Shown here: piece by piece, positions 12,013-23,858 of the stretch
How the letters are laid out: each line of letters opens with the position of its first letter
How positions within the stretch are numbered: the first letter of the stretch is position 1
Source of the DNA: Aegilops tauschii subsp. strangulata
Taxonomy: Eukaryota; Streptophyta; Magnoliopsida; Poales; Poaceae
Assembly (NCBI RefSeq): GCF_002575655.3
Contig: NC_053040.3
Span: 150,723,148 to 150,787,147, forward strand
DNA length: 64,000 nt
Direction of reading: 5' to 3'
Program-made: the position numbers and the translations under genes
The notes under the pieces: generated by a model
Databases searched by the model: none
The model's input: only the letters and a program-made list of their open reading frames with translations
What the model was told of the DNA's origin: nothing

Positions 12013-15000
12013 ATGCCTCCGAGACGCGACACCGGATTTGTTTTCCCGCCAGAGATCACCCAGTTGATTCAGCAACAGAATGCCCTGATGCAAGTGTTAG
12101 TGCAGAACCAAGGCAACAACAACAACAACCCACCGCCACCACCACCTGTTGATCACTTAGCCCGTTTCTTAAGGCTAAACCCGCTGGTGTTTTCCAATAG
12201 CACCGAGCCGATTGTAGCAGATGATTGGCTCCGCAAAGTTGGAAGGGAGTTGACCACTGCAGGATGCACAGATGCGGAAAGAGTGCGTTTTGCCGCACAT
12301 CAGCTTGATGGACCCGCAGCATCATGGTGGGAGAATTATACAGCCACGCACCCTATTGACACTGTCACATGGGACCAGTTTCAGCAAGCTTTCTGTACAG
12401 CTCAGGTTTCAGCAGGAGCTATGGCTATGAAGAAGCGTGAGTTTCGCAACCTACGCCAAGGAGGACGCACCGTAGGCCAGTATGTGGAGGATTTCAGTAA
12501 GTTAGCACGTTATGCACCAGATGACGTTGCTACAGATGCTGCCAAGCAGGAGAAGTTTCTGGAAGGATTGAATGATGAGCTGAGTATGCAGTTGATGGTA
12601 GCAACTTTCAACAACTACCAGGAGCTGGTAGATAGAGCTCTCATGATTGAAGGGAAGCAACAGCAGATTGAAAACCGCAAGAGGAAGTATGGACAAGGGA
12701 AGTACAATTCTGGAGCCCAGCAGAAGCCACGATTTACCCCGAAGCCGGGAGGACAGTTTCAGCATACCCATGGAGGAGGTAGTTCGCACAACCATAATGG
12801 CTCCAAGAATGGTAATGGGAATGGAGGAGGAAACAGACAGAACCACACCAACCCATCTACCCCAACCAAGAGAGATCTAAGTCACATTATCTGTTTCAAG
12901 TGCCAGAAGACGGGACATTACGCTACCGATTGTCCCGAAGCCCAAAATGGAAATGGCAATGGAAGCTCTGGGAAGAAGCCGAACCCGTTCAACAAAGGAC
13001 ATGTGAACCACGTGAGCGTGGAGGAGGTTGAAGCTCAGCCTGATGCAGTAATAGGTAAGTTTTTGGTTAAGTCATTTACTGCAACTGTTCTTTTCGATAC
13101 TGGTGCATCGCATTCATACATATCAAGGGGATTCGTAAACAAGTTTAAGATGTCCACCCAAGTTCTCAAAAGCCCCATGTTAGTAACCTCGCCAGGAGCA
13201 GAGTATATGGCCACCCAAGGATGTTTTCAGATACCATTGGCCATTGGTAGGCATGTTTTCCCCTCAGACCTCATTGTTTTGGAATCGCAAGGTTTGGATG
13301 TGATTTTGGGAATGGATTGGCTATCGTTGTATGGAGGAAACATCGATTGTGCCAGCAAGACGATTTTGCTTACCACCCCGGAAGGAAAAAGGATCAAGTA
13401 TGTATCCCGGCATATGCCGAAGAGGACTCAAGTGAATTCCTTATCAGGAGTTGTACAGGAGGAAGTACCAGTGGTGAAGGACTATCCGGATGTATTTCCA
13501 GAAGAGTTGCCAGGCATGCCACCGGATAGAGACATTGAGTTCTTGATTGAAATTTTGCCAGGCACAGGGCCAATATCTAAGAGACCGTACAGGATGCCCG
13601 CAAAGGATTTGGAGGAAATTAAGAAGCAGATCAAGGAGTTACTGGATAAAGGCTATATTCGCCCAAGTTCGTCACCTTGGGGATCACCAGTACTTCTAGT
13701 GGAGAAGAAAGATGGATCGCTGAGGATGGTTGTTGATTATAGAGGATTGAATGAAGTGACCATGAAAAACAAGTACCCACTGCCGATGATCAATGATTTG
13801 TTTGACCGCCTGCAAGGAGCTAAAGTATTTTCCAAGATCGATCTACGATCAGGATACCATCAGTTAAAGATTCGAGAGCAGGATATACCCAAGACGGCAT
13901 TTACCACCAGATATGGATTGTATGAGTATACCGTTATGTCATTTGGACTGACTAACGCACCGGCCTATTTCATGAACCTGATGAACAAAGTGTTTATGGA
14001 GTTTTTGGATAAGTTCGTCGTGGTGTTCATTGATGATATTTTAATCTTTTCCAAGGATGAAGAAGAGCATGAGGAGCATTTGCGATTGGTACTTGAGAAG
14101 CTCAGAGAACATCAGTTGTATGCCAAGTTCAGTAACTGTGAGTTTTGGCTGAAGGAAGTTGGATTCCTTGGACATGTTATTTCTGGAGAAGGAATAGCAG
14201 TAGACCCTGCCAAGGTTGACACAGTGACAAGTTGGGAATCGCCCACGATAGTTGGAGAAATCCGGAGTTTTCTTGGACTTGCAGGATACTACCGGAGATT
14301 TATCGAGAATTTCTCAAAGATTGCTAAGCCCATGACTGAGCTATTGAAGAAGGACACCAAATTCAATTGGACTGTGGAATGTGAAGCTAGTTTCCAAGAG
14401 TTGAAGAAACGATTGGTTACATCACCAGTGTTGATTCTGCCAGATCAACGCAAGGATTATGAAGTTTATTGCGACACTTCTCGTCGAGGACTTGGAGCAG
14501 TGCTTATGCAGGAAGGAAGAGTTGTTTCGTATGCTTCACGACAACTTAAACCCCATGAGAATAATTATGCTACGCACGATTTGGAATTAGCAGCCGTGGT
14601 GCATGCATTGAAGACATGGAGACATTTTCTCATCGGAAACCATTGTGAGGTGTACACGGATCACAAGAGTTTGAAGTACATTTTCACGCAGAAGGAGTTA
14701 AACCTCAGACAGAGGAGATGGTTGGAGCTCATAAAAGACTATGATATGAGATTGCATTACCACCCTGGAAAGGCTAACATAGTAGCAGACGCGTCGAGCC
14801 GCAAGAGTCATGTCAACACCCTCATGACCGGAGAGTTACCTCAGGAGTTAGCCGAGGACCTACGTGAGCTATGTTTGGAGATAGTCCCTAGAGGCTATTT
14901 AGCGACATTGGAGATTCAGTCTACCTTGATGGAAAGGATCAGAGAAACTCAGAAGACAGACAAGGGGATTGAAGAGATAAAAGAGAAGATGAGCAAAGGA

Positions 15001-16401
15001 AAAGCCAAGGGATTTCGTGAGGATGAGCACGACACCTTATGGTTCGAGGACCGCGTATATGTGCCAAATGATCCGGAGATCAGGAAGTTGATTTTGCAAG
15101 AAGCCCATGATTCACCGTACTCGATTCACCCAGGAAATACCAAGATGTATTTGGATTTGAAGAATACTTTCTGGTGGACCGGAATGAAGAAGGATATTGC
15201 GGAGTATGTAGCAGTTTGTGATGTATGTCAGAGAGTGAAGGCAGAGCATCAGAAGCCAGCAGGATCGCTACAGCCATTGCCGATACCCGAATGGAAGTGG
15301 GATAAAATAGGCATGGATTTTATCACAGGATTACCCAGGACTCGTTCAGGCTATGACTCGATATGGGTTGTAGTCGACCGTTTGACGAAAGTGGCTCATT
15401 TCATTCCAGTGAAGACCACTTACAACAGTGCTAAGTTGGCAAAGATATACATGACCAGGATAGTATGTTTGCATGGAGTTCCGAGGACCATTGTATCAGA
15501 CAGAGGAACCCAATTTACCTCAAAGTTTTGGAAGCAGTTACGTGAAACATTGGGAACCAGGCTGGAATTTAGTACAGCATTTCACCCACAGACAGATGGA
15601 CAGACCGAGAGAGTCAACCAGATTTTGGAGGACATGTTGAGAGCATGTGCACTAGATTATGGATCTAGTTGGGACGACAATTTGCCATATGCGGAGTTTT
15701 CTTATAACAACAGTTATCAAACCAGTTTGAAGATGGCCCCTTTCGAAGCTTTGTACGGAAGGAGGTGTAGAACACCGTTGTTATGGGACGAAGTTGGAGA
15801 TCGTCAGCTGTTTGGACCAGATTTGATTAAGGAATCTGAACAGAAAGTGAGGATGATTCGCGATAGGCTCAAGGTAGCCCAGTCCAGGCGGAAGAGTTAT
15901 GCTGATTCTAAACGAAAGGAGACAGTTCACGAAGTCGGAGACAGAGTGTATCTTAGAGTATCACCCCTTCGAGGAGTGAAGCGCTTTGGAGTTAAGGGAA
16001 AGTTAGCGCCCCGTTTTATCAGACCATACAGAGTGTTGGAACCTATGGGAGAAGTTGCCTACAAGCTGGAATTGCCCGAAGGATTGTCTGGAGTACATGA
16101 TGTATTTCATGTTTCGCAGTTGAATAAGTGCCACGCAGAGATGGCTGAGATACCACTAAGAGATACTGTGCCACTAGAAGCGATTCAGTTGGAAAGTGAT
16201 TTGACCTATGACGAGAAGCCAGTTAAGATTCTCGAGTATGCCAGCCGAGTTACCCGCAGCAAGGTTATCAAGTTTTGCAAAGTCCAGTGGAGTCACCACA
16301 TGGAGGATGAAGCCACCTGGGAGCGAGAGGAAGATCTACGGAAAAACCACTCCCACCTGTTTTCTAGCCAACCCGAATCTCGAGTGCGAGATTCATCTTA
16401 A
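12013..16401 (+). CDS. Gag-Pol polyprotein with C-terminal chromodomain, 1462 aa, intact
   Basis: One uninterrupted frame encodes the particle protein and replication enzymes. Domains in order: retrotransposon gag (about 60-210); CX2CX4HX4C zinc knuckle (294-307); aspartic protease with DTGAS at 362-366; reverse transcriptase (about 530-725) with FIDD at 672-675; RNase H (about 810-916); integrase zinc domain with H1032 and H1039 and a later CX2C; integrase core with D1102, D1163 and E1199 (35 residues between the last two); GPY/F-like module (about 1322-1353); and a chromodomain-like end (about 1397-1450). Gag and Pol share one frame without a stop or frameshift between them, as is common in chromoviruses. 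The GPY/F motif reads RPY where GPY or GPF is usual. The product would act in cytoplasmic particles and then integrate cDNA, with the chromodomain guiding target choice. Confidence 0.97.
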   Translation: MPPRRDTGFVFPPEITQLIQQQNALMQVLVQNQGNNNNNPPPPPPVDHLARFLRLNPLVFSNSTEPIVADDWLRKVGRELTTAGCTDAERVRFAAHQLDGPAASWWENYTATHPIDTVTWDQFQQAFCTAQVSAGAMAMKKREFRNLRQGGRTVGQYVEDFSKLARYAPDDVATDAAKQEKFLEGLNDELSMQLMVATFNNYQELVDRALMIEGKQQQIENRKRKYGQGKYNSGAQQKPRFTPKPGGQFQHTHGGGSSHNHNGSKNGNGNGGGNRQNHTNPSTPTKRDLSHIICFKCQKTGHYATDCPEAQNGNGNGSSGKKPNPFNKGHVNHVSVEEVEAQPDAVIGKFLVKSFTATVLFDTGASHSYISRGFVNKFKMSTQVLKSPMLVTSPGAEYMATQGCFQIPLAIGRHVFPSDLIVLESQGLDVILGMDWLSLYGGNIDCASKTILLTTPEGKRIKYVSRHMPKRTQVNSLSGVVQEEVPVVKDYPDVFPEELPGMPPDRDIEFLIEILPGTGPISKRPYRMPAKDLEEIKKQIKELLDKGYIRPSSSPWGSPVLLVEKKDGSLRMVVDYRGLNEVTMKNKYPLPMINDLFDRLQGAKVFSKIDLRSGYHQLKIREQDIPKTAFTTRYGLYEYTVMSFGLTNAPAYFMNLMNKVFMEFLDKFVVVFIDDILIFSKDEEEHEEHLRLVLEKLREHQLYAKFSNCEFWLKEVGFLGHVISGEGIAVDPAKVDTVTSWESPTIVGEIRSFLGLAGYYRRFIENFSKIAKPMTELLKKDTKFNWTVECEASFQELKKRLVTSPVLILPDQRKDYEVYCDTSRRGLGAVLMQEGRVVSYASRQLKPHENNYATHDLELAAVVHALKTWRHFLIGNHCEVYTDHKSLKYIFTQKELNLRQRRWLELIKDYDMRLHYHPGKANIVADASSRKSHVNTLMTGELPQELAEDLRELCLEIVPRGYLATLEIQSTLMERIRETQKTDKGIEEIKEKMSKGKAKGFREDEHDTLWFEDRVYVPNDPEIRKLILQEAHDSPYSIHPGNTKMYLDLKNTFWWTGMKKDIAEYVAVCDVCQRVKAEHQKPAGSLQPLPIPEWKWDKIGMDFITGLPRTRSGYDSIWVVVDRLTKVAHFIPVKTTYNSAKLAKIYMTRIVCLHGVPRTIVSDRGTQFTSKFWKQLRETLGTRLEFSTAFHPQTDGQTERVNQILEDMLRACALDYGSSWDDNLPYAEFSYNNSYQTSLKMAPFEALYGRRCRTPLLWDEVGDRQLFGPDLIKESEQKVRMIRDRLKVAQSRRKSYADSKRKETVHEVGDRVYLRVSPLRGVKRFGVKGKLAPRFIRPYRVLEPMGEVAYKLELPEGLSGVHDVFHVSQLNKCHAEMAEIPLRDTVPLEAIQLESDLTYDEKPVKILEYASRVTRSKVIKFCKVQWSHHMEDEATWEREEDLRKNHSHLFSSQPESRVRDSS

Positions 16402-16413
16402 GGGGGGTAGGTT
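16400..16413 (+). other. Polypurine tract of chromovirus
   Basis: AAGGGGGGTAGG lies between the gag-pol stop codon and the first base of the 3' LTR, where plus-strand DNA synthesis is primed. The tract overlaps the last base of the stop codon region. Confidence 0.85.
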
Positions 16414-19111
16414 TGTAACATCCCAAATTTTCAATTTGGAATGTTATACATAGATCATCATTGCATATCATGTTTTGTTGCATTTTGACAAATCCTCGAT
16501 AAATCCTAAGCAACTCAAGGACCCTCGGAGAGAGTTGGGGATTTTCCCGAATTTTTCAAATTAATTTTCCAACGAGGATTTTGGTTTTAATTCTTTTTCT
16601 CTCCGGAAAAATATTTCATTTTAAATAAACGAGAGGAGAAAATATGACTTCTCCAAAATAATTGAAATACTGGAGGAAAAATGTTAAAATCATTTATTGG
16701 CATTTATTTGGATTTTATTTGCAATTTTTATTGCATTAAAAATATTGCATGTTTTCAAAATATTTATTTTTGATTTTAAAAATGTTCACCCTATTCTAGA
16801 TTTTCTAACTAGACGGGGAAAATTTATTTCATATTTTTTGATTTTTATTTATTTTTCTATGCAATATTTTCCGCGGAACTTATTTAAAAAAAATGCCCGC
16901 GCGCCGACTGGGCCAAAGGCCCAGCCGACGGCCCGCCCGCGCCCTCTCCTCTTCCCGCACGGGATCGCCGCCCGAGTCCGGCCGCCGCACGACGCCCGCC
17001 GGTCGACCCCTTCCCCAAGCCGCCGCCGCCCCCCTCCTTAAATACCCCCCTCTCTTTCTCTCCTCACCCCGAGCCGCCGCCCGCCCGCATCTCGCCCGCC
17101 GCCGCCGCCGGTTGCCTCGCCCGCCGCCGCCGCCGGGAGCCCCGGAGCCGCCGCCCCTCGCCGTCTCCCCGAGCCCCGCACCCCGCCGCCGAGCCCCGCC
17201 CCGCCGGAGCCCGCCGACGAGGTACTGCCGCCGCCGTTTTCCGTCGTTGACCGGTTTTCTGTAATAAAAAAACCCTTCGTTTAAAAAAAACCTAGATCGG
17301 TTTTTTTTCGGTTTTCTTATTTCGCGAGCGTTCACCGAACCGTTCGTTTTAACGAACGCGTTCGTCGGTTTTTCTCTGTTAACGAACGTCCGTTATTTAA
17401 CCGTTCGTCCGTTTTTCTTTTTCGTCGGATTTTCTCGTTATTTTCTCAGATTCGATTTCTGATCGAATCTTCGATTCTGTTTAACTTCTCGCTCGTTTAT
17501 CGGAATCAGGCGATTCAAGCGCCTAGAGTTTCGTCTCGAAATTCTCTTTCCGTTTAACCTACTCAAACAAGTTTTTGCTACAGTAAAATTTGACCTAGAT
17601 CCAGATTAGCAAACGAAGTTTCTTTCTTTCGCCGTTTGACTTTCGTTGCTTCTTTCGAGTTGATTCTTTTTGCAAACCGGAGTTCTTAAGTTGAACTTTC
17701 TGGTTGGATCTTTCATTCGAGTTTTACCTATGCATTAGTTGAGTACTGATTGTATGCTTGTTTGTTTGCGATAGAGTACCCGGAGTGTGCCGCTTGTTAC
17801 TTCGACTCGTTAGGTTTTGCGGATCATCAGCAAGGCAAGTAACACTTTGATCATATCCCGTTCATACCCAGTTTTATTGCATTAGATCTATTTCCTCAAA
17901 CACATTGCATGCTTAGGATCTAAATAAACTGTGGGTATTGGGAAGTAGTTGAGGTAGTACCTATTACTTGTTTTCTTATCAAACCCTTGGGAGTTACTTC
18001 TACGTTGCTTTTATTATCGCCATGCTATGCTCGTAGACGTGGATTGGGTTTGAGTGATATTCATGACAGATGTGAGATGTTTAATAATGGTTCAACTTAA
18101 GGTGGCAACTAAAACTCACATCTGGGTGGATTGAGGCACCTGGAGAACCCAGTGTTGTCTGTATGTATAAGGTCCGCCACGCAGGCTCAAAGGGATCATA
18201 AGATTATTCATGCTAGAAACTTCCGTGTGTAGCCACAAGCTATTATGGGCTCTAGCATAGCTGAGTAGGTTACAGGATCTCTTGAAGAGGTGGACTAGCA
18301 GATGTAGGGGAAAGTAGGTGTACCGGTCCATCCAGAGTAAAGAGTGATTGTTTCTGAAAGACTGTGTCTCGGTCATCCGTTTCTCAAACATCATGCAGTG
18401 CGAGAATCAAGCGGAGGCGATCGAGTCTTGTGGGGAAAAGTGCACAAACCTCTGCAGAGTGTACAAACTGATCATGATTAGCCGTGTCCCCGGTTATGGA
18501 CAACTTGAGTATCTAGTACCTGGATTATCATTTGAATCTCATCACCGTGATACTTATAATTAATTTTGTTGGGTTAATGATGTTACTTAATTGGGATTGA
18601 GTTGGAGTACCTTCTCAATGTTTCAACCACCATGATAGTTAAATAAAATTTATTCCTTTTGAAGTAGGATAAAATTGGCTTTTCGCAAAACTGTAACCAT
18701 AGAGCTTTCCACCAGCCATATATGCATATAGTATAGCATTATTATTGTTCATTGCTCTCTATGTGTTACATTGCCAGCATATTCTATGTGCTGACCCGTT
18801 TTCGGGCTGCAACGTTTCATGTTGCAGACTTTTCAGACGACGAGTGAGGTGCCTTAGGTCGTGGTCTTATACTCAGTGATGCCGCTGGAGTTGATGGACT
18901 CACTTATCTTCCAAGTCTTCCACTGTTATCGTTATTAGATGGCCTTAAGCCATGTTTTCATACTTAATCTCTTCGGAGATATTCGATGTAATAAGTGTGT
19001 GATTGCTACTCTGTTATAAATCCTCCATTTGTACTGTGCGTGTCAGCATTACTGATCCAGGGATGACACTGGTGCACAGCAGCACAGGCCATTTGAGGTC
19101 TGGTCGCTACA
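16414..19111 (+). repeat. 3' LTR of chromovirus
   Basis: Near-identical copy of 8241-10966. The length difference of 28 bp comes mostly from indels in the GC-rich block and in short homopolymers. TATA-like TTAAATA is at 17038-17044. Confidence 0.95.
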
Positions 19112-19116
19112 TTGGG

Positions 19117-19780
19117 CCTGTAATTTGAATTTGAACTCGTGATGTATATATTTTGTGGACGTTTGCGCCTTTTGCCTTTCGTTTCTTGAGCCGTGTTCTT
19201 GCGACCTTCCCCTCTTGGGCCTCCCCCCAGCGCGTCTGACGGCCGAGGCTCCGGTCCATGACAAGGAGTTCGGCCTTTGAGAGGAGCGTGCGGTACTTAG
19301 GCTTTCAAAATATTGAGCGCGAGCGAAACACCCACTGGGCCGGCTGGCGGCAATCCGGCGAAGCCGGTTGGTGAGCAGCCGGTCGTGCGGCAATCTTATA
19401 AGTGGTGGGGTCGGGTTGGGTAACCAGCCAGTCCTTGGCTTAGTATCCATGGCGCGCTGGTGCTTTGGCCCGTTGTGCTTGCCAGTCGACAGCCGAAGCC
19501 GGTTCTGTGGCCTAGGGCAAAGTGGGGGGCTGCGGCAACCTTAACGCGTCAGGAATCACTAAGGAAGGCGGCGGGTGGTGACCAAGCCGGCCAGCCCCCG
19601 AGCCCCCGGGTCGAGCAAGTCGAACCAGCGGCCGGGTTGGTCCAAGAGGATGGTAATGCACAAATGCAGGGGACACAATAGCTTGGTCGAAAAGGGGCAG
19701 CCCCCGAGCGTCGTTCGGGGACTCCATAGTTTTCATATGATTACAAAAGGCAGCGATACATACGTGCATACAGCTAACTG
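19117..19780. other. Tat element spacer between convergent pol and antisense gene
   Basis: Sequence continues from 8240 once the chromovirus and one target copy are removed. It holds the presumed 3' ends of both the minus-strand pol and the plus-strand antisense gene. I see CCGGC-rich imperfect repeats around 19340-19400 and no coding signal. Confidence 0.5.
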
Positions 19781-20729
19781 TAAAACGGGCGGAGGAGTTC
19801 CGCGTTCCTCGGCCGGGTTGTTTCTTCGCCGGCGGTGTCTCTCTTGCGCTTGTTTGACTTGCGGGTGTCGATGAGGTAGTGGGCATTGCAGTCGCACAGG
19901 GCCTTGCTGACGATGAATGGGCCCTCCCATGGGGGGGACAGCTTGTGCTGGCCGGCTTGCTTTTGGACGAGTTGGAGGACGAGTCTCCCTCGTGAAAAGC
20001 GAGGGGCTTGATCTTCTTGTTGTGGTAGTGCCTCAGGCCTTGCTGGTAGATGGCTGAACGGCTGAGCGCCAGGAGACGTGCTTCTTCGAGTAGGTCAACG
20101 TCCTCCTCACGGGCTTCTCCGACTTTGGCTTCAGTGTACATCGCGACGCGTGGCGAGTCGAACTAGACGTCGGTCAGGATGACGGCCTCGGCTCCATAGA
20201 CGAGGAAGAACGGGGTGAACCCGGTCAATCGGTTTGGCGTGGTGTGGAGGCTCCAGAGGACGGCCGGCAACTCGTCAAGCCAGCTGCCAGGTGCGCGGAT
20301 GAGTGGCTCGATGAGCCGTGGCTTGATGCCAGATAGGATGAGGCCGTTGGCCCGCTCGACCTGGCCGTTGGACTGTGGGTGTGCAACGGACGCAAGGTCG
20401 AGGCAGATGCCGAAGATGGAGCAGTATTGCGTGAGCGCGCCCTTGGCGAAATTGGTGCAGTTGTCCGTGATGATGCTGTTCAGCATGCCATAACGTACTG
20501 CGATGTCTTTGATGAACCAGACGGCCGTCGGCCCGTCCAGCTTCTTGATTGGCCTTGCTTCGATCCATTTGGTGAACTTGCCCACCGTCACCAGCAAATG
20601 CGTCATTCCGCCTCGAGCGGTCTTGAAGGGCCCCACCATGTCGAGTCCCCAGACCGCGAAACCCAGGTGATCGGGATGGTTCGGAGTGCTGAGGCCGGCT
20701 GGTGGCTGCACTTGCTGAAGCGCTGGCAT
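19780..20729 (-). pseudogene. Tat integrase (catalytic core and C-terminus), broken
   Basis: The core retains all three acidic residues of a DD35E integrase: GLDMVGPF, then TDNCTNF, then NGQVERAN, with 35 residues between the second and third. A stop at 20163-20165 cuts the C-terminus. Downstream sequence to about 19780 still resembles the family C-terminal tail in several frames (LDLLEEARLLALSRSAIYQQ). The zinc-binding domain lies upstream in the frame of the next entry, and a frameshift near 20690 separates the two. Confidence 0.85.
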
Positions 20730-22802
20730 CCCTCACACTTGTGGACGAGCGACTTGGTGTCTTGGAGGGCTGTGGGCCAGTAGAAACCATGGTGGAAAGC
20801 CTTGGCCACCAGGGACCGCGAGGCGGCGTGGTGCCCGCACTCGCCCTGGTGTATGTCGAGGAGGATCTCAATGCCCTGGTCCTGCTCGACGCAGCGCTGA
20901 AATACGCTGGTGGAGCTGCGCTTGACGAGCTCGTTGTTGATGATGTTGTAGGCGGACGCCCGGCGCTGTACTTGCCGGGCCTCGGTCTCGTCCATGGGGA
21001 GAACCCTGTTTTCCAGGAACTCTAAGATGGGCAGGGCCCACGACGGTGCCATCACAACGGCGAAGACGGCCACCATGGCGGGTTCCGGGGTGGCAGCCCC
21101 CGAGCCGGGGTCGGCAGCCCCCAGGTTAGGGACGGCGGCGGCCAAGTTAGGGACGGCGGCGGCTGCAACCCCCGGGCCGGGTTCGGCAGCCCTCGGGCTG
21201 GGTTGAGGCGCGGCCGGGTCGTCCGGGACGTAGATGGACTCGGAGTCCGGAGACGGCTTGACGGACGGCTTGTGTAGGTGCTCGAGGGAGAGGCCGGACG
21301 GGATGGACTGCAGTGACGAGGCGATCTTGGCGAGCATGTCGGCGGCCTCATTTTCCGCGCGAGGGACGTGGAGGAACTCGTAGCCCACGAAGAACTCGGA
21401 CAGCTTCTGGACGAGGAAGCGGTAGCTCGCCATGTTGCGGTCGCGGGCGTCCCACTCGCCGGAACACTGCTGCACCACCAAATCCGAGTCGTCGTAGCAT
21501 AGGATGCGCCGGATGCCGAGTTCCTTGGCAAGCTGAAGGCCATGCACAAGGGCTTCGTACTCGGCGACGTTGTTGGAGGCAGTGAAGTGGATCTGGAGCG
21601 CGCACGGAAGCTGGTCGCCCTTCGGGGAGGACAGCACGATGCCGGCACGCAGGCCGAGACGCATATTGGAGCCGTCGAAGTGCATGCGCCAGTGCGTCGA
21701 GTCCGACGGCGGCGGCAGGTACTGGGTCTCGGTCCAGTCGACGAGGAAGTCGGCCAAAGCTTGGGACTTGATCGTAGTGCGAGGCTCGTAGAGGATGGTG
21801 TGGCCGGCTAGCTCGAGTGCCCACTTGGCGACCCGGCCAGAGGCATCCCAGCACCCGATGATCTCGCCGAGGGGGGCCGCGCTGACCACGGTGACAACGT
21901 TCTCTTGGAAGTACTGCTTCAATTTCTTGGCGGTGAAGTACACGCCGTAACACATCCTCTGGTAGTGCGGGTAGTTCTGCTTGGAGGCGGAGAGCACCTC
22001 GCTCAGGAAGTACACTGGGCGCTGGACGGCTTGGATCTTGCCCTTCTCTGGTCGCTCGACCACCATCACTGTGCTAACCGACCACGAGGTTGCGGCAATG
22101 TAGAGCAACAACGGCTCCTTCTCGGCCGGCGCGGCCAGTACTAGTGCGGTGGAGAGCATGCGCTTGAGTTCCCGAAAAGCCTCGTCCGCCTGGTCGTTCC
22201 ATTCGAACGGCGTTGTCTTCTTCATCAGCTGATACAGGGGCAAGGCCCTCTCGCCCAGCCGGCTGAGAAACCGGCTGACCAAGGCCAAGCAGTCGGTGAA
22301 CTTCTGGACATCACGCAGCCGAGCCGGCTTGTGCATGTGCTCGATGGCCTTGATATTCTTCGTGTTTGCCTCAATGCTGCGCTCCGAGAAGAGGAAGCCG
22401 AGTAGCTTTCCGGCCGGGACGCTAAAACGCACTTCTCCGTGTCGATGACTTGGTCGATCCGCGGGAGGGCGAACGGATCCTTGGGGCATGCCTTGTTCAG
22501 GCTGGTGTAGTCTATACACATGCGCCAGGTCTTGTTTTTCTTCAGGACGAGGACTGGGTTGGCCAGCCACTCGGGGTGAAACACTTCCATGATGAAGCCG
22601 GCCGCCAAAAGCTTGGCGACTTCTTCACCAATGGTTCTTCTTTTTTCTTCGGAAAAACGTCGCAGGGGTTGACGGACATGCTTGGCGTCCTTGCGGACGT
22701 GGAGTTTGTGCTCGGCGTACTTCCTCGGGATGCCCGGCATGTCCTTTGGGTCCATGCAAAAATATCCCAATTCTCACGAAGGAAGTCGACGAGCTCGCCT
22801 TC
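20603..22802 (-). pseudogene. Tat reverse transcriptase / dual RNase H / integrase zinc domain, RT core deleted
   Basis: The N-terminal part (about 22446-22802) encodes the start of the RT with WRMCIDYTSLNKACPKD. It then jumps near 22437-22442 from the RIDQVIDT motif straight to the EKC motif that normally follows the YVDD block, so the central catalytic part (on the order of 120 residues in relatives) is missing. A one-base loss follows. Next come a degenerate RNase H (about 21760-22190), a second RNase H with FDGS, NNVAEYEAL and NEAADMLAKI (about 21310-21705), a Pro/Ala-rich linker, and an HHCC zinc domain near 20760-20850 (HKCEGCQRF). Two RNase H domains are a known hallmark of Tat elements. 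It cannot be active. Confidence 0.88.
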
Positions 22803-23831
22803 CTATTTGTTGTCGAGGCGGGTGCCCACGACAACGTACTTGCTGCAGCTGGGGTCTTCCGGGTTCCGCTTCACTTTCTTGATCTCCTTGGAGGGCTTGA
22901 ACGAGGCCTCGTCGGCCAGCTCCTCAGCCAGAACTGGTGTGGTCGATGTCTCGTTGGCCAGGGCGACGATCCGATCGAGCTGGCGCCGCTCCTCGGCCAG
23001 CTTGGCGCCGTCTTGGGCGCACTCCAGGGACTTGCGGTAGTCGCCGGTGATGGTGATGAGGCCCTTCGGACCCGGCAGCTTCATCTTCAGGTAAGCATAG
23101 TGGGGGACCGCCATGAACTTGGCGAGCGCTGGCCGGCCCAGCAGCGCATTGTACGTGCTGGTCAGGTCCACCACCTCAAACCAGAGCGACTCGCGTCGGA
23201 AGTGGTCGCAGTCGCCGAATAGGACGTCGAGCCGGATCCGGCCGATCGGAGAGCAGGAGAGGCCGGGAACGATGACGTGGAAGATCGTCCAGGTCGGCTC
23301 CAGGTCTTTGGCCTCGAGGCCGAGCTTGGTCATGGTGTCACGGTAGAGGATCTTGATGCTGCTGCCGCCGTCGATGAGGACTCGGGAGAACTTGCACGTG
23401 CGCCGGGGTGCAACGATGGTGGGGTTGAGGACGAGGGTGTAGCCACCCGGGTTCGGCATGACAGCCGGGTGGTCTTCCCGGGTCCACGTGACCGGGCGTT
23501 CCGACCAGTGCATGTACTCCGGCTTGGCCAGGATGACGGTGTTCAGCTCCTCCCGAAGTAGGCGCTCGCTACGCTTGTCGATGTCGAGGCTGGTGAAGAC
23601 AACGTAGGTCAAATTCTGGGTCGAGTAGACGTCATCACGCATTGCGCCGCCCGCGGGGGGCGGTGGAGGAGGCGGAGGCGGCTGCCCCGCTCCTGGAGCC
23701 GGGGCCGGAGGAGGCGGGATGTCGCCTCTCATGATGCGCTTGGTGATGGCGCACTGCTGAAGCGTGTGCGTGGACGGCCTTGCGCCACTGTGGTGCTTGC
23801 AGGGAGCGTCGAGCATCTCCACGAAACTCAT
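22803..23831 (-). pseudogene. Tat gag C-terminus and aspartic protease
   Basis: The frame begins just after an in-frame stop that separates it from gag. Near its start are Cys and His residues of a zinc-finger-like motif (CKHH...HTLQQC). A Pro-rich stretch follows, then a retropepsin-like domain with VLIDGGSS at residues 151-158 and NALLGRP. The DGGSS form of the active site is usual in this lineage. The frame ends at 22803 and the RT follows in another frame. Confidence 0.8.
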
Positions 23832-23858
23832 GGTGGGTTGCCACGCCGTCTTGCCGGT

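Larger units (their letters stand above)
8241..19111 (+). mobile_element. Complete Ty3/gypsy chromovirus (Tekay/Del-like)
   Basis: All structural parts are present: target duplication TTGGG (8236-8240 and 19112-19116), a 2.73-kb 5' LTR, an initiator-Met primer site, an upstream ORF, a single gag-pol frame with a C-terminal chromodomain, a purine tract, and a 2.70-kb 3' LTR. Both LTRs start TGTAACATCCC and end TCGCTACA. Domain order PR-RT-RH-IN and the chromodomain place it in the chromoviruses. Very long LTRs fit the Tekay/Del group; this last step is inference. By eye I count about 30 substitutions plus a few small indels between the LTRs, roughly 1%, so the insertion is recent compared with its decayed host. 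Confidence 0.95.

Noticed and set aside
22225..22437. C-terminal end of the frame that contains the RT N-terminus
   Set aside because: After the deletion junction this frame is out of phase (Ser/Arg-rich); the true continuation is in the neighbouring frame.
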